The position numbers were made by a program, and so were the translations under genes. From positions 59,991 to 123,990 of the forward strand of contig DGNS01000015.1 in assembly GCA_002389045.1 (NCBI GenBank): DNA of 64,000 nucleotides, in the 5' to 3' direction. The stretch is from Thiotrichaceae bacterium UBA4486 (GTDB lineage Bacteria; Pseudomonadota; Gammaproteobacteria; Eutrophobiales; Eutrophobiaceae). Shown here one piece after another: positions 26,684-35,439 of this stretch (position 1 is the stretch's first letter; every line of letters starts with the position of its first letter). Under the pieces are notes generated by a model, which saw nothing but the letters and a program-made list of their open reading frames with translations, was not told where the DNA came from and searched no databases.

Positions 26684-27938
26684 ATGTGCGTACAGATTAA
26701 AAAAATATTTATCAATGGCTCAGTAATGATGCTGTTGGCGGGGGGTGCCAGTCCTGGGTTTGGCCATGGATGATACCGAATCCCTCAAGGCACGAATAGA
26801 GACACTGGAAAAACAGTTGTCGGAAGTCAAGGAACTGTTAAAGAAACAGGTTGAAACTACGGCGACCAAGGAAGAAGTCAAGGCCGTCAAGAAGGAAGTG
26901 GAAGTTGCGAAAAAGGAGGTAGAAGTCACAAAGAGTCAGCAGGATGAATGGAAATTCTATGACTCAACCGTTCACCTCGGCGGCTATGCCCAGGTTGGGT
27001 ACGCCAGTGACGATCCGGCCAATGACCGGTTTAACCAGGTCCAGTATAGCCCGATTTTCCATTACCAGTACAAGGACCTGATTCTGCTGGAATCAGAATT
27101 CGAAGTTGAAATTGAAGGAGATGGAGAAACTCACTTGGCGCTGGAATACCTGACAATTGATTGGTTCATGAATGATTACATGGCACTGTCTGCCGGGAAA
27201 TTCCTGAGTCCGATTGGCCAATTCCGTCAAAATCTGCATCCGGGATGGATAAACAAATTACCATCGGCGCCTTCAGGTTTCGGTCATGACCAGGCGGCCC
27301 CGGTTGCCGATGTGGGTGTTCAACTGAGAGGTGGTGCACCGTTTGGGAACAACATGCAGGCAAACTATGCCGTCTTTGTCAGCAATGGTCCAATACTCGA
27401 ACTTAATGAAGACGGTGATGAAATTGAAGCCATCGAAACCGAGGGTTTTACCTCGGATGACGATGACAACAAACTGTTTGGTGGACGTATAGGGTTTCTG
27501 CCCATCCCCAATGTTGAAATCGGCATATCCGGAGCGTTTGGTGAGCTGGGACTTCCTGGTGATACGGGCGACCGGGACTATGACGTCCTGGGATTCGATC
27601 TGTTTGCACGTTGGAGAAATCTGGATCTGCGGGGTGAATACGTAAAACAGGAAGTTGACGGGTTTGCCGGCAGTGTTGCGGAAGAGGGACAGGAATGGGA
27701 AGCATGGTACATACAACCTTCCTATAAATTACTGCCGACAAAGCTTGAAGCCGTGGCCCGTTATTCGGATTTTGACTCAACACATGCCGATCAGGATCAA
27801 CAGCAATGGGCATTAGGATTGAATTACCTGTTCAGCGCGAACGCTATCGCCAAGTTTGCGTATGAGTTCAATGATGGACTGACTGGTACTGATACAGACG
27901 AAGACCGGCTCTTTCTTCAATTCGCTTACGGATTCTAA
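26684..27938 (+). CDS. Outer-membrane porin with coiled-coil N-terminus, signal peptide split by a frameshift
   Basis: The body (open frame 26745-27938) encodes an acidic coiled coil (LEKQLSEVKELLKKQ and VKKEVEVAKKEVEV repeats). A beta-barrel of the OprP/phosphate-selective or DcaP-like porin class follows, ending in a C-terminal phenylalanine (FLQFAYGF). A perfect Shine-Dalgarno (AAGGAGG, 9 bases) precedes an ATG at 26684, which opens a signal-peptide frame. That frame ends at a TGA soon after a run of six G at 26740-26745. Removing one G would join it to the body and give a good signal-peptidase site before MDDTE. So the gene is frameshifted by one base: a sequencing error, a real null mutation or slippage. 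Confidence 0.8.
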
Positions 27939-27950
27939 AGGAGAAACAAT

Positions 27951-28532
27951 ATGAATATTCTGAAAAATACTATGTTGATATCGTTAAAAATTGTTACCCT
28001 GTTGATTCTGGCAGTCCCGGTCTTGAGCACTGCGGCGGAAGAGGGAGATGTTGCTCGCGGGTCAAAAGCCTGGGCGAATAACTGTTCGCGTTGCCACAAT
28101 ATGAGGGATCCAAAAGAGTTTCGTGATGACGGATGGCGTCCTATCATTGCACACATGCGTTTACGGGCGGGTCTTTCCGGACAACAGGCCCGTGATATCC
28201 TGACATTTTTACAGTCCAGTAATTATACCGCTCCGGCAAGCAGCGGCAGTATGACGAAGGTTGCCGAATCTTCGGGAGAAGACGGTGAAACCATCTACAA
28301 TAACACCTGTATTGCCTGCCATGGCGCGGATGGTCAGGGTGCCCTGCCGGGCGTTCCGAAGTTCAGTGAACGACTGAGCAAACCGGACGATGTCTTACTC
28401 TCTAATATTACCAACGGGTTCCAGAGTAAAGGTTCCCCCATGGCCATGCCTCCCAAGGGTGGAAACCCGAACCTGTCGGATGCAGATATAATGAATGTCC
28501 TTTCCTACATACGAGAGAACCTCGGAAAGTGA
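27951..28532 (+). CDS. Dihaem c-type cytochrome
   Basis: This 193-residue periplasmic protein has a signal peptide (cleavage near TAA, residue 29) and two haem-c motifs, C45-x-x-C48-H49 and C120-x-x-C123-H124. The second domain has an axial Met candidate in MAMPPKGG. The two-domain layout is like cytochrome c4 or the c-type partners of periplasmic oxidases. AAGGAG precedes the start. It lies 12 bp after the porin gene and 81 bp before a Rieske protein, so the three may work together on a periplasmic electron route. Confidence 0.88.
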   Translation: MNILKNTMLISLKIVTLLILAVPVLSTAAEEGDVARGSKAWANNCSRCHNMRDPKEFRDDGWRPIIAHMRLRAGLSGQQARDILTFLQSSNYTAPASSGSMTKVAESSGEDGETIYNNTCIACHGADGQGALPGVPKFSERLSKPDDVLLSNITNGFQSKGSPMAMPPKGGNPNLSDADIMNVLSYIRENLGK

Positions 28533-28552
28533 TCCTGTGGCTGTTTGACATG

Positions 28553-28589
28553 TGAGTTACACCCATGTTTTATACTTGGGTGTAACTCA
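28553..28589. other. Perfect 13-bp-stem hairpin between cytochrome and Rieske genes
   Basis: The arms TGAGTTACACCCA and TGGGTGTAACTCA are fully complementary with an 11-base loop. There is no T-run after it. It may be an attenuator, a processing site or an operator. It lies 24 bp before the Rieske start codon. Confidence 0.6.
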
Positions 28590-28613
28590 TCATTTAATGC
28601 ATCAGTTAATTGT

Positions 28614-29186
28614 ATGGACCTGAAACGACGTATTCTGTTGTGGACAATCGGTCTGGCGGGTGGCGTGGGCCTCATTTTTGGTTCTGTACCGTTTATTCGC
28701 TCGCTGCTGCCGTCCGAGAAAACCAAAGTGGCAGGGGCGCCAGTCAGTTTTGACCTGTCAAAACTCATGCCCGGTGAGCAGCATACGTTGCAGTGGCGAG
28801 GTAAACCAATCTGGGTATTGAAACGAACAAGCGCCATGTCGCGGAGCCTGGACGAGGTCAGACATGAACTCCGGGATCCGGACTCAGAGGTGAGCAGTCA
28901 ACAACCGGAATATGCCCGGAATGAAAGCCGCTCCATCAAACCGGAGTATTTCGTTTGTATCGGATTGTGCACTCATTTGGGTTGTGTGCCGACTTTTCGC
29001 CCGGACACACAGTCACAGGACCTCGGTAAAGACTGGCATGGCGGTTATTTTTGCCCCTGTCATGGATCAAAATTCGATCTTGCCGGTCGCGTTTTCAAGG
29101 GGGTACCGGCCCCGACGAATCTGGTAGTACCACCGCACCGGTACAGGGATCCACAGACTATAGTAATTGGAGAGGATTCTGTCTGA
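28614..29186 (+). CDS. Rieske 2Fe-2S protein (bc1-type), stand-alone
   Basis: This 190-residue protein has an N-terminal membrane anchor with a twin basic start (LKRRILLWTIGLAGG) and a Rieske domain. The two cluster-binding boxes are C119THLGC124 and C147PCH150GS, as in the PetA subunit of cytochrome bc1. The flap region and length also match bc1 rather than dioxygenase Rieske proteins. No cytochrome b or c1 gene is next to it. It may be a second Rieske subunit used with the dihaem cytochrome upstream. The start at 28614 gives the anchor helix; the frame opens at 28545 within the hairpin region. Confidence 0.88.
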   Translation: MDLKRRILLWTIGLAGGVGLIFGSVPFIRSLLPSEKTKVAGAPVSFDLSKLMPGEQHTLQWRGKPIWVLKRTSAMSRSLDEVRHELRDPDSEVSSQQPEYARNESRSIKPEYFVCIGLCTHLGCVPTFRPDTQSQDLGKDWHGGYFCPCHGSKFDLAGRVFKGVPAPTNLVVPPHRYRDPQTIVIGEDSV

Positions 29187-29255
29187 ATGGTAATTTTTAC
29201 GGAACATTTTTTCACGATTACGTTTTCTCATCATGGCACCTGCTTCAGATGCCCA

Positions 29256-29271
29256 TCCTGGATATCCAGGA
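29256..29271. other. Perfect 16-bp palindrome upstream of the merR-type gene
   Basis: TCCTGGATATCCAGGA lies 37 bp before the regulator start. It could be an operator or part of a terminator of the preceding gene; there is no clear T-run. Confidence 0.4.
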
Positions 29272-29308
29272 CTATTTTAATGAGTAATACAGGTAAAAGA
29301 AAACATAC

Positions 29309-29740
29309 ATGATAGCCAATATGATCAATACCAAAGAATATCTGGTAATAGATCTTGCACGAGCGGCAGGTGTTTCGACCGATGCGGTGCGTTTTTATAC
29401 AAAAAAGGAGTTATTAAAGCCAACAAGGAACACGATGAATAACTATAAAATCTACCATCCTGCGGATTTAATACGACTTCGGTTTATATGCAGGGCCAAG
29501 ATACTGGGTTATACGCTTGGTGAAATCAAACAGATTATTCACGCCAGTGAAAAAAAACAGGCTCCCTGCCCCAGGGTCAGGGAAATTATCAAAAAACGGA
29601 TCAGGGAAAACAAGCATCAATTCAATGAAGCAATCGCATTGCAAAAAAGAATGGAAGCGGCTTTAAAACAATGGGAACACATGGATGATGCAATTCCAAT
29701 CGGCGATTCTATTTGTCATCTGATAGAAAGTGTCACTTGA
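29309..29740 (+). CDS. MerR-family metal-responsive regulator
   Basis: This 143-residue protein has the N-terminal MerR winged helix (residues 12-80, with IDLARAAGVSTDAVRFYTKKELLKP boundaries). A dimerisation coiled coil follows, then a metal-binding end. Cys87 in PCPRV and Cys136 in SICHLIESV occupy the places used in ZntR, CadR and PbrR; a residue equal to Cys79 of that group is Ser80 here. It is more like the divalent-metal or lead/cadmium branch than CueR. It lies 60 bp before the PII-like and copA genes and is likely to control them. Confidence 0.82.
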   Translation: MIANMINTKEYLVIDLARAAGVSTDAVRFYTKKELLKPTRNTMNNYKIYHPADLIRLRFICRAKILGYTLGEIKQIIHASEKKQAPCPRVREIIKKRIRENKHQFNEAIALQKRMEAALKQWEHMDDAIPIGDSICHLIESVT

Positions 29741-29800
29741 ATTCTCGGCGATCTAGATATTATCAGAATTCCGGTTCATTTATTAGATACTGGAGAAAAT

Positions 29801-30157
29801 ATGGAACTCAAAAAAGTAACTGCTATTATCGACACAGATGTATTGGAAAAAGTGGAAAATTCCCTTCAGAAAATCGGTGTGACCGGCATCAGCGTGACCT
29901 ATGTCAAGGGTTTTGGCCAATATGCCAATTTTTTCAAAAGCCCGCCGTTGGTTAGTCATGCACGTATCGAGATCTTTGCCGATGAATACACCGTACACTC
30001 CATCGTGGATGCCATCATGCAAACCGCTCATACAGGGTTGCCGGGCGACGGGATAATCGCTGTTCTTCCGGTTGAACGTCTATATCGGATCAGTGAAATG
30101 AAAGAAATTACAACATCAGAACTTTCAAACATAATCACAAGGAAAAACCATGACTGA
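29801..30157 (+). CDS. PII-like signalling protein next to CopA
   Basis: This 118-residue protein has the GlnB fold pattern, with KVTAIIDTDVLEKVENSL at the start and TGLPGDGIIAVLPVERLYRISE near the end. The T-loop is short and has lost the RGAEY uridylylation site. PII-like proteins of this kind occur beside metal efflux genes in other bacteria and are thought to bind a metal or small ligand instead of reporting nitrogen. It overlaps the copA start by 8 bases, so they are co-translated. The ligand is unknown. Confidence 0.8.
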   Translation: MELKKVTAIIDTDVLEKVENSLQKIGVTGISVTYVKGFGQYANFFKSPPLVSHARIEIFADEYTVHSIVDAIMQTAHTGLPGDGIIAVLPVERLYRISEMKEITTSELSNIITRKNHD

Positions 30158-32429
30158 TACAGGTCACGCACATAAGGCAAAAACCGGGCCTGAAATTCAA
30201 TCCGGCAATACATATACCTGTCCCATGCATCCGGAAATTGTTCAGGACCATCCGGGAGACTGCCCGAAGTGCGGCATGGCGCTGGAATCGGTGACGCCGC
30301 CGGTTCCGTCCGCAAAAACACAATATACCTGCCCCATGCATCCGGAGATTGTCCGGGATGAACCCGGGGATTGCCCGAAATGTGGCATGGCACTGGAACC
30401 GGTGACTGTGGAGGCCGAAGAAGATAATACCGAACTCAGAGACATGAGCCGGCGCTTTTGGTTCAGTCTGGTATTGGCCCTGCCTGTCTTGATCAGCGCC
30501 ATGGGTGCGGAGTTCTGGCCGGAGCAGATGGCTGACATTATCGAACCCAGGGTTCGGCAATGGGTGGAATTGGTTCTGGCAACACCGGTCATCCTCTGGG
30601 GTGGCTGGATATTCTATGAGCGCGCCTGGAAGTCGATTGTTACACTCAATCTCAATATGTTTACCCTTATTGGACTGGGCGTTTCTGTTGCCTGGTTATA
30701 TAGTGTGATCGCTGTTGTTTTTCCCGGGATATTTCCAGAGACTGTATTTAATGAATTCGGTGTCGTCCCGGTGTATTTCGAGGCCGCAGCCGTCATTACC
30801 ACATTGATCCTGCTGGGGCAGGTCCTGGAATTACGCGCCCGTAGCCAGACCAACGCAGCGATCAAGTTATTACTGGGGCTGGCGCCAAAAACAGCACGCT
30901 TGATAAAAGATGATGGCACAGAGGACGACATTCCGCTGGAGCACGTGCAAATCGGCAACAAGCTGCGGGTGCGGCCCGGCGAGAAAGTGCCCGTGGATGG
31001 TACCGTCATCGATGGGCACAGTTCGGTGGACGAATCCATGGTCACCGGCGAACCGATACCGGTGAGTAAACGCGAAGGTGACAAATTAATCGGCGCAACA
31101 GTCAACGGTTCCGGCAGCCTCTCAATGAAGGCGGAGCGCGTGGGCAGCGATACCTTGCTGGCGCAGATCGTGCACATGGTGGCCGAGGCGCAGCGCAGCC
31201 GGGCGCCAATTCAGAGACTGGTGGATATCGTTGCAGGTTATTTTGTCCCGGCCGTGGTTGTTATCGCCATCATTACATTCATCGTCTGGAATATCTGGGG
31301 ACCGGAACCGCGTCTCGCCCATGCCGTGATCAATGCGGTGGCGGTATTAATCATCGCCTGTCCCTGTGCATTGGGGCTCGCAACCCCTATGTCCATCATG
31401 GTCGGAACGGGCAAGGGCGCCATGATGGGTGTATTGTTCAAGAATGCCGAGGCGCTGGAGACATTGAGAAAGGTCGATACCCTGGTCGTCGACAAGACCG
31501 GTACCCTGACCGAGGGCAAGCCCAAACTTGTGAGTATTGTCAATAACAGTGGTTATGATGAAGCTACCTTTTTAAAAATCAGCGCCAGTCTGGAACGTAA
31601 CAGTGAACACCCGTTGGCGGCGGCAATCGTTGCGGGCGCAAAAGACAAAGGCATCATTTTTGCCGATGTTGATAACTTTGACTCAGTGACCGGCAAGGGC
31701 GTAACCGGCAATGTCGAGGGATATCAGGTAGCTGTCGGCAATGCACGGTTGCTGGAAGATCTGTCGATCAACAGTGATTCCCTGAAAGACAAGGCGGAAG
31801 AACTGCGCCGCGACGGGCAGACCGCCATGTTTGTGGTCATCAATAATGAACCGGCCGGGATCCTGGGTGTGGCCGATCCGATCAAATCATCGACTCCTGA
31901 AGCCATCGATACGTTACATCATGAAGGAGTAAGCATAGTGATGCTTACAGGCGACAGTCGTACGACAGCGGATGCTGTAGCAAATAAGCTGCACATAGAC
32001 GATGTGGTTGCAGAGGTGTTGCCCGAGCAAAAAGCGGAAATCGTGAAGAAATTCCAGGCAGAGGGCCGCAAGGTAGGAATGGCCGGAGACGGGATCAACG
32101 ATGCTCCCGCGCTTGCGCAGGCTGAAGTGGGTATCGCCATGGGAACCGGCACCGATGTGGCCATGGAAAGTGCCGGCGTGACACTTGTAAAAGGTGATCT
32201 TCGTGGTATTGCAAGGGCAAGACGATTGAGCAGAGCCACCATGCGTAATATCCGTCAGAATCTGTTCTTTGCTTTTATCTATAATACGCTTGGTGTGCCG
32301 GTTGCTGCCGGCGTTCTGTACCCGTCATTCGGATTGTTACTCTCGCCAATAATTGCTGCGGCAGCAATGGCGTTTAGTTCCTTATCTGTCGTCATGAATG
32401 CTTTACGGCTAAAGAGAGTGAATTTGTAA
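30150..32429 (+). CDS. copA: Copper-exporting P1B-type ATPase with two HMBD domains
   Basis: This is a 759-residue inner-membrane pump. Instead of HMA domains it has two tandem heavy-metal-binding domains (residues 22-47 and 59-85), each with YTCPMHPEIV...PGDCPKCGMAL. Eight membrane helices, the CPC motif at 404-406 (CPCALGLATP), the phosphorylation motif DKTGT at Asp448 and the GDGINDAPAL hinge are all intact. It uses ATP to move Cu(I) or Ag(I) from cytoplasm to periplasm, where CusCBA can take it. The start overlaps the PII-like gene. Confidence 0.95.
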   Translation: MTDTGHAHKAKTGPEIQSGNTYTCPMHPEIVQDHPGDCPKCGMALESVTPPVPSAKTQYTCPMHPEIVRDEPGDCPKCGMALEPVTVEAEEDNTELRDMSRRFWFSLVLALPVLISAMGAEFWPEQMADIIEPRVRQWVELVLATPVILWGGWIFYERAWKSIVTLNLNMFTLIGLGVSVAWLYSVIAVVFPGIFPETVFNEFGVVPVYFEAAAVITTLILLGQVLELRARSQTNAAIKLLLGLAPKTARLIKDDGTEDDIPLEHVQIGNKLRVRPGEKVPVDGTVIDGHSSVDESMVTGEPIPVSKREGDKLIGATVNGSGSLSMKAERVGSDTLLAQIVHMVAEAQRSRAPIQRLVDIVAGYFVPAVVVIAIITFIVWNIWGPEPRLAHAVINAVAVLIIACPCALGLATPMSIMVGTGKGAMMGVLFKNAEALETLRKVDTLVVDKTGTLTEGKPKLVSIVNNSGYDEATFLKISASLERNSEHPLAAAIVAGAKDKGIIFADVDNFDSVTGKGVTGNVEGYQVAVGNARLLEDLSINSDSLKDKAEELRRDGQTAMFVVINNEPAGILGVADPIKSSTPEAIDTLHHEGVSIVMLTGDSRTTADAVANKLHIDDVVAEVLPEQKAEIVKKFQAEGRKVGMAGDGINDAPALAQAEVGIAMGTGTDVAMESAGVTLVKGDLRGIARARRLSRATMRNIRQNLFFAFIYNTLGVPVAAGVLYPSFGLLLSPIIAAAAMAFSSLSVVMNALRLKRVNL

Positions 32430-32806
32430 AATCAAAAGAAGTCGTGCTCACTGGAATATTTATTGATGATAAAAGAAGAGGTGATGTTAATGAGCGAGCA
32501 AATTGAAATAATATTTCTTGCAATGATTCAATACATGATTTGAACATGGATATGAACGGAATCATTAGTGTTTGTGCAAATGCCACACGTCCGATTGCCT
32601 GGCATAAACGTAAATTGTGCAGTTTTGATGGCTCTGATTATCTCAGAGGCTTCTGCATGACATGGACAACATGCAAAAATCATTGCATTTAATGCATTGA
32701 TTATAAAATGCAAATAAAAATCTGGTTTTTATTTGCCGTGCTCTGATAGGTGCTGGATGGGCTTATCAGAGATTCCTTTGTTTAATAAAGACAGGAGAAT
32801 GTAATT
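32430..32806. other. 377-bp AT-rich spacer before the copK-like gene
   Basis: No gene is supported here. A 17-codon frame at 32491 with a weak ribosome-binding site ends early and looks degenerate. The spacer probably contains the promoter of the copK-like gene. Confidence 0.45.
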
Positions 32807-33070
32807 ATGCGTAAATTAGCATATATATTGTTATTAACTACGGCTATGGCAGCTGGTGCTGTTGAAACCACTGATGAACCATTACGTTTAAAGGACGGTT
32901 CTTATCTGTACATCAGTGAGGATGACACCATGCGTATGGTCGATAAAGATGGAAAACCAATAAAAATGGAAGATGGAGTAGAAATGGAACTTGATGATGG
33001 AACGTTGATTATGATGCAAAACGAAAAATTATGGCGTCATGGTCATAAAAAGCCTGTAGGCATGAAATAA
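32807..33070 (+). CDS. CopK-like periplasmic copper-binding protein
   Basis: This 87-residue protein has an 18-residue signal peptide and a mature beta-rich part with LKDGSYLYISEDDTMRMVDKDGK. Several methionines follow (MRM, KMEDGVEME, MMQ), and a His-rich tail HGHKK ends it. Size, Met pattern and the two DGT/DGS repeats resemble CopK of Cupriavidus, which binds Cu(I) and Cu(II) in the periplasm under copper stress. CAGGAG precedes the start. I am fairly sure of the family, less so of strict orthology. Confidence 0.65.
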   Translation: MRKLAYILLLTTAMAAGAVETTDEPLRLKDGSYLYISEDDTMRMVDKDGKPIKMEDGVEMELDDGTLIMMQNEKLWRHGHKKPVGMK

Positions 33071-33146
33071 TATTATTTGTCCGGGGGTTCCGGCATTCAT
33101 TTGTTCGCCCGAATCCCCGGCCACATTGCACAAAATAAATGAGACT

Positions 33147-33477
33147 ATGAGCATGCGTAATAATCTGTTACTCATGAATGTCGGTCATGCCAACAGCCTG
33201 TTTATGGCAATTACATTTTCAATATGTGCCGTCTTTGATTTGTTATTTTCCGATTATGCAAATGATCAAGGTGTGGCAGGATTTATTGCCGGGTTTTACC
33301 CTGGCTAATTGGTGGGGTTTTATAATTGGCCTAATCGAAAGTTATGCCTGTGACTGGTATTTCGCCTTTATCTGGGTGCCTCTTTATAATTATTTTGTTT
33401 CCGGAGGCGAAATAGCCGGAAACAAGGAAAAAAATCATGCTGTCAATAATACCCACGACATTATTTATTCATTTTAA
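33147..33477 (+). pseudogene. Frameshifted DUF5676-like membrane protein
   Basis: The first part (MNVGHANSLFMAITFSICAVFDLLFSDYA region) and the second part (KVWQDLLPGF...GFIIGLIESYACDWYFAFIWVPLYNYF) lie in two frames that join at 33256-33263, where one extra A in GCAAATG breaks the gene. Joined, the product is a close paralogue of the intact protein at 34056, with the same three-helix layout and the same AGNKEK end. Either a pseudogene or a base error. Confidence 0.7.
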
Positions 33478-33539
33478 TGAAATATGTTCTGACGTAGCGA
33501 CATTGGATCAATGCGCTTGTCAAGCACAGGGAGCAGGCA

Positions 33540-33722
33540 GTGAATATTGCCGGCGCAGCCACTTACAAGCTGTGGTGGTTGTATATGGCGGGTTCCGCAT
33601 ATTATTTCAACCAGGGCGGCATGGGTATCTATCAGATACTTGCCTGCCGGCACCGGCAACCCTGGCTGTTACCATTGCGGCGAGACGGGTTGTATGCAAA
33701 TGGCAATCGAGGAGGCCTGTGA
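33540..33722 (+). pseudogene. C-terminal remnant of a cyclopropane-fatty-acid synthase
   Basis: A 60-residue frame reads TYKLWWLYMAGSAYYFNQ, then GMGIYQILACRHRQPW and LPLRRDGLYA. This follows the C-terminal end of CFA synthase-type methyltransferases (W-x-x-YMA-x-SA-x-x-F, then a YQ-x-LLA block and an LPL-x-R-x-x-WY end). The methyltransferase core is absent, so it is a relic. It lies between the broken and intact DUF5676 genes. Confidence 0.5.
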
Positions 33723-33777
33723 CAAATTAAAGGGATGAATTCCGGTTTATATCGAGCCTTTATACGAGGAGTATCTG

Positions 33778-34059
33778 ATGGATGGCTTATTATCATTACT
33801 GGTGTTTGCTTTCTTTTTCTACCTGATGATGCGCATGGGTTGTGGCTCTCACATGGCACATGGTCATAATGAAGGTCATCATGGAAAGGAGGACAATGTT
33901 AATCATGTTGATCCGGTCTGCCACATGGAAGTCAATCCGGAAGATGGTTACGGAAAGATGTTCGGGGGTCGTCTTTACCGGTTCTGCTCCCGAAAATGCC
34001 TGGATAAATTTGATGAAAATCCCGATCAATACCTGAACTCGAAGGAGAAAACCTCATGA
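33778..34059 (+). CDS. YHS-domain protein with N-terminal membrane helix
   Basis: This 93-residue protein has one membrane helix (residues 3-20), a His-rich linker (HMAHGHNEGHHGK) and a YHS domain. The domain runs from VDPVCHMEV to the paired cysteines in YRFCSRKCLDKF. YHS domains bind metals and occur in copper and arsenic clusters. A TACGAGGAG ribosome-binding site is present. It overlaps the next gene by 4 bases (ATGA), so the two are coupled. Confidence 0.85.
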   Translation: MDGLLSLLVFAFFFYLMMRMGCGSHMAHGHNEGHHGKEDNVNHVDPVCHMEVNPEDGYGKMFGGRLYRFCSRKCLDKFDENPDQYLNSKEKTS

Positions 34060-34352
34060 ATCGCACTGTTTCACTGGTGGCAGTAGGTCATGCCAGCAGT
34101 ATATTCCTGATGCTGACATTTATATTGTGTGTCGCTTTCGATTTCCTGTTCCCGGCGCACGCCATGTTCAGGGCCTGGCAGGACCTGTTACCGGGTTTTG
34201 AATGGATCTCCTGGAAAAGCTTTTTTCTCGGAATCGTGGAAAGCTATGCCTATGGCTGGTATTTCGCCTTGATCTGGGTGCCTCTTTATAATTATTTTGT
34301 CTCCCGAGGCGAAAAAGCCGGAAACAAGGAAAAAAAATCATGCTGTCAATGA
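34056..34352 (+). CDS. DUF5676-like three-helix membrane protein
   Basis: This 98-residue membrane protein has helices at about 8-28, 50-62 and 63-82. The block AWQDLLPGFEWISWKSFFLGIVESYAYGWYFALIWVPLYNYF is typical of the DUF5676 group, and a lysine- and cysteine-rich tail (KKSCCQ) ends the protein. Such proteins sit beside YHS proteins in many metal-resistance clusters. It is coupled to the YHS gene. The function is unknown. A broken paralogue lies 0.6 kb upstream. Confidence 0.7.
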   Translation: MNRTVSLVAVGHASSIFLMLTFILCVAFDFLFPAHAMFRAWQDLLPGFEWISWKSFFLGIVESYAYGWYFALIWVPLYNYFVSRGEKAGNKEKKSCCQ

Positions 34353-34380
34353 TGCCCATGACATTATTTATTAGATTCTA

Positions 34381-35145
34381 ATGAAATCGGATAAATCCAG
34401 TTATAAAAAAGACCTGCACAACCTGCAGGTTGAATTGGTCAAGCTTCAACGGCACATCATCAAATACAATCATAGAATACTGGTGATACTGGAAGGCCGG
34501 GATGCAAGCGGTAAGGATGGCGCGATAAAGCGTATAACGGCGCATCTCAGCCCACGAGAGACACGGGTAGTGGCATTAGGTAAACCCACGGAAAGAGAAA
34601 CCCGTGCCTGGTATTTTCAGCGTTACGTGTCTCACCTGCCGCTGGAGGCAGAAATGGTCTTTTTTAACCGAAGTTGGTACAACCGGGCAGGCGTGGAAAA
34701 AGTCATGCAGTATTGTACAGAGGAAGATTATGTGAATTTCATGAACACGGTAAACGATTTTGAGGATCTGTTGATTCGATCCGGACTGAACCTGCTGAAA
34801 TACTATCTGGACATCAGCCGGGATGAACAAAAGCGCAGACTGGCTGATCGAAAGAAAGACCCGTTGAAACAATGGAAAATCAGTCCCGTGGACCAAATCG
34901 CCGTCAAACGCTGGGACGCCTACAGTGAGGCTCGTAACGAGATGCTGGAGCGGACCAGCAGCAAATCCTCACCATGGGTCATCGTCAAGGCGGACAATAA
35001 AAGGGCGGCCCGGCTCAATCTTATCCGGGACATCCTGAGCCGGATTGATTGTCCGGAAAAGAACGAACATCTTTGCCGTCCCGATCACAAAATCGTTTTT
35101 ACATATAACCATTCCTTGTTAAAAAACGGCCGTTTGGCGCCTTGA
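34381..35145 (+). CDS. ppk2: Polyphosphate kinase 2
   Basis: This 254-residue cytoplasmic enzyme has the PPK2 layout: Walker A GRDASGKDG (about residues 40-48), the Arg-rich lid segment ITAHLSPRETRVVALGKP, and Walker B-like EMVFFNRSWYNRAGVE. It moves phosphate between polyphosphate and nucleoside phosphates; class I members use NDPs. Length fits the single-domain class I enzyme. It lies in a rightward metal and storage gene array. Polyphosphate has known roles in metal tolerance, which suits the neighbours. Confidence 0.92.
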   Translation: MKSDKSSYKKDLHNLQVELVKLQRHIIKYNHRILVILEGRDASGKDGAIKRITAHLSPRETRVVALGKPTERETRAWYFQRYVSHLPLEAEMVFFNRSWYNRAGVEKVMQYCTEEDYVNFMNTVNDFEDLLIRSGLNLLKYYLDISRDEQKRRLADRKKDPLKQWKISPVDQIAVKRWDAYSEARNEMLERTSSKSSPWVIVKADNKRAARLNLIRDILSRIDCPEKNEHLCRPDHKIVFTYNHSLLKNGRLAP

Positions 35146-35182
35146 TGGTTTTCATTACGTAGACTAAATGAGGTTATAGAGT

Positions 35183-35437
35183 ATGACAGATCAGCAGACA
35201 CATGATGCGCATCACAAAAAAAGCAATCTGGTGATGTGGGTCTTTTTCGGGTTCATTGCCTATTTTCTGATCACTGAGCATTGGGCGCATGTTGTTCCCT
35301 ATCTGCCCTGGTTGATTTTATTGGCGTGCCCCTTCATGCATCTGTTTATGCATGGTGGGCATGGCCATGGTTCCGGGCATGACAGCCATGATGAACACGG
35401 GGCGCAGCAAAATCACTCACATCACGAGGAGAAATAA
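35183..35437 (+). CDS. DUF2933 small membrane protein with His-rich tail
   Basis: This 84-residue protein has a His-rich start, one or two membrane helices (residues 16-52, with FFGFIAYFLITEHWAHVVPYLPW) and a His/Gly-rich C-terminal tail (GGHGHGSGHDSHDEHG). This is the DUF2933 pattern. The family is common in copper and multimetal clusters. The tail probably binds metal ions. It lies 2 bp before the ICMT-like gene and is in the same transcript. Confidence 0.85.
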   Translation: MTDQQTHDAHHKKSNLVMWVFFGFIAYFLITEHWAHVVPYLPWLILLACPFMHLFMHGGHGHGSGHDSHDEHGAQQNHSHHEEK

Positions 35438-35439
35438 TC

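Noticed and set aside
32491..32544. 17-codon frame before the copK-like gene
   Set aside because: Too short, weak start, no sign of a known leader peptide.
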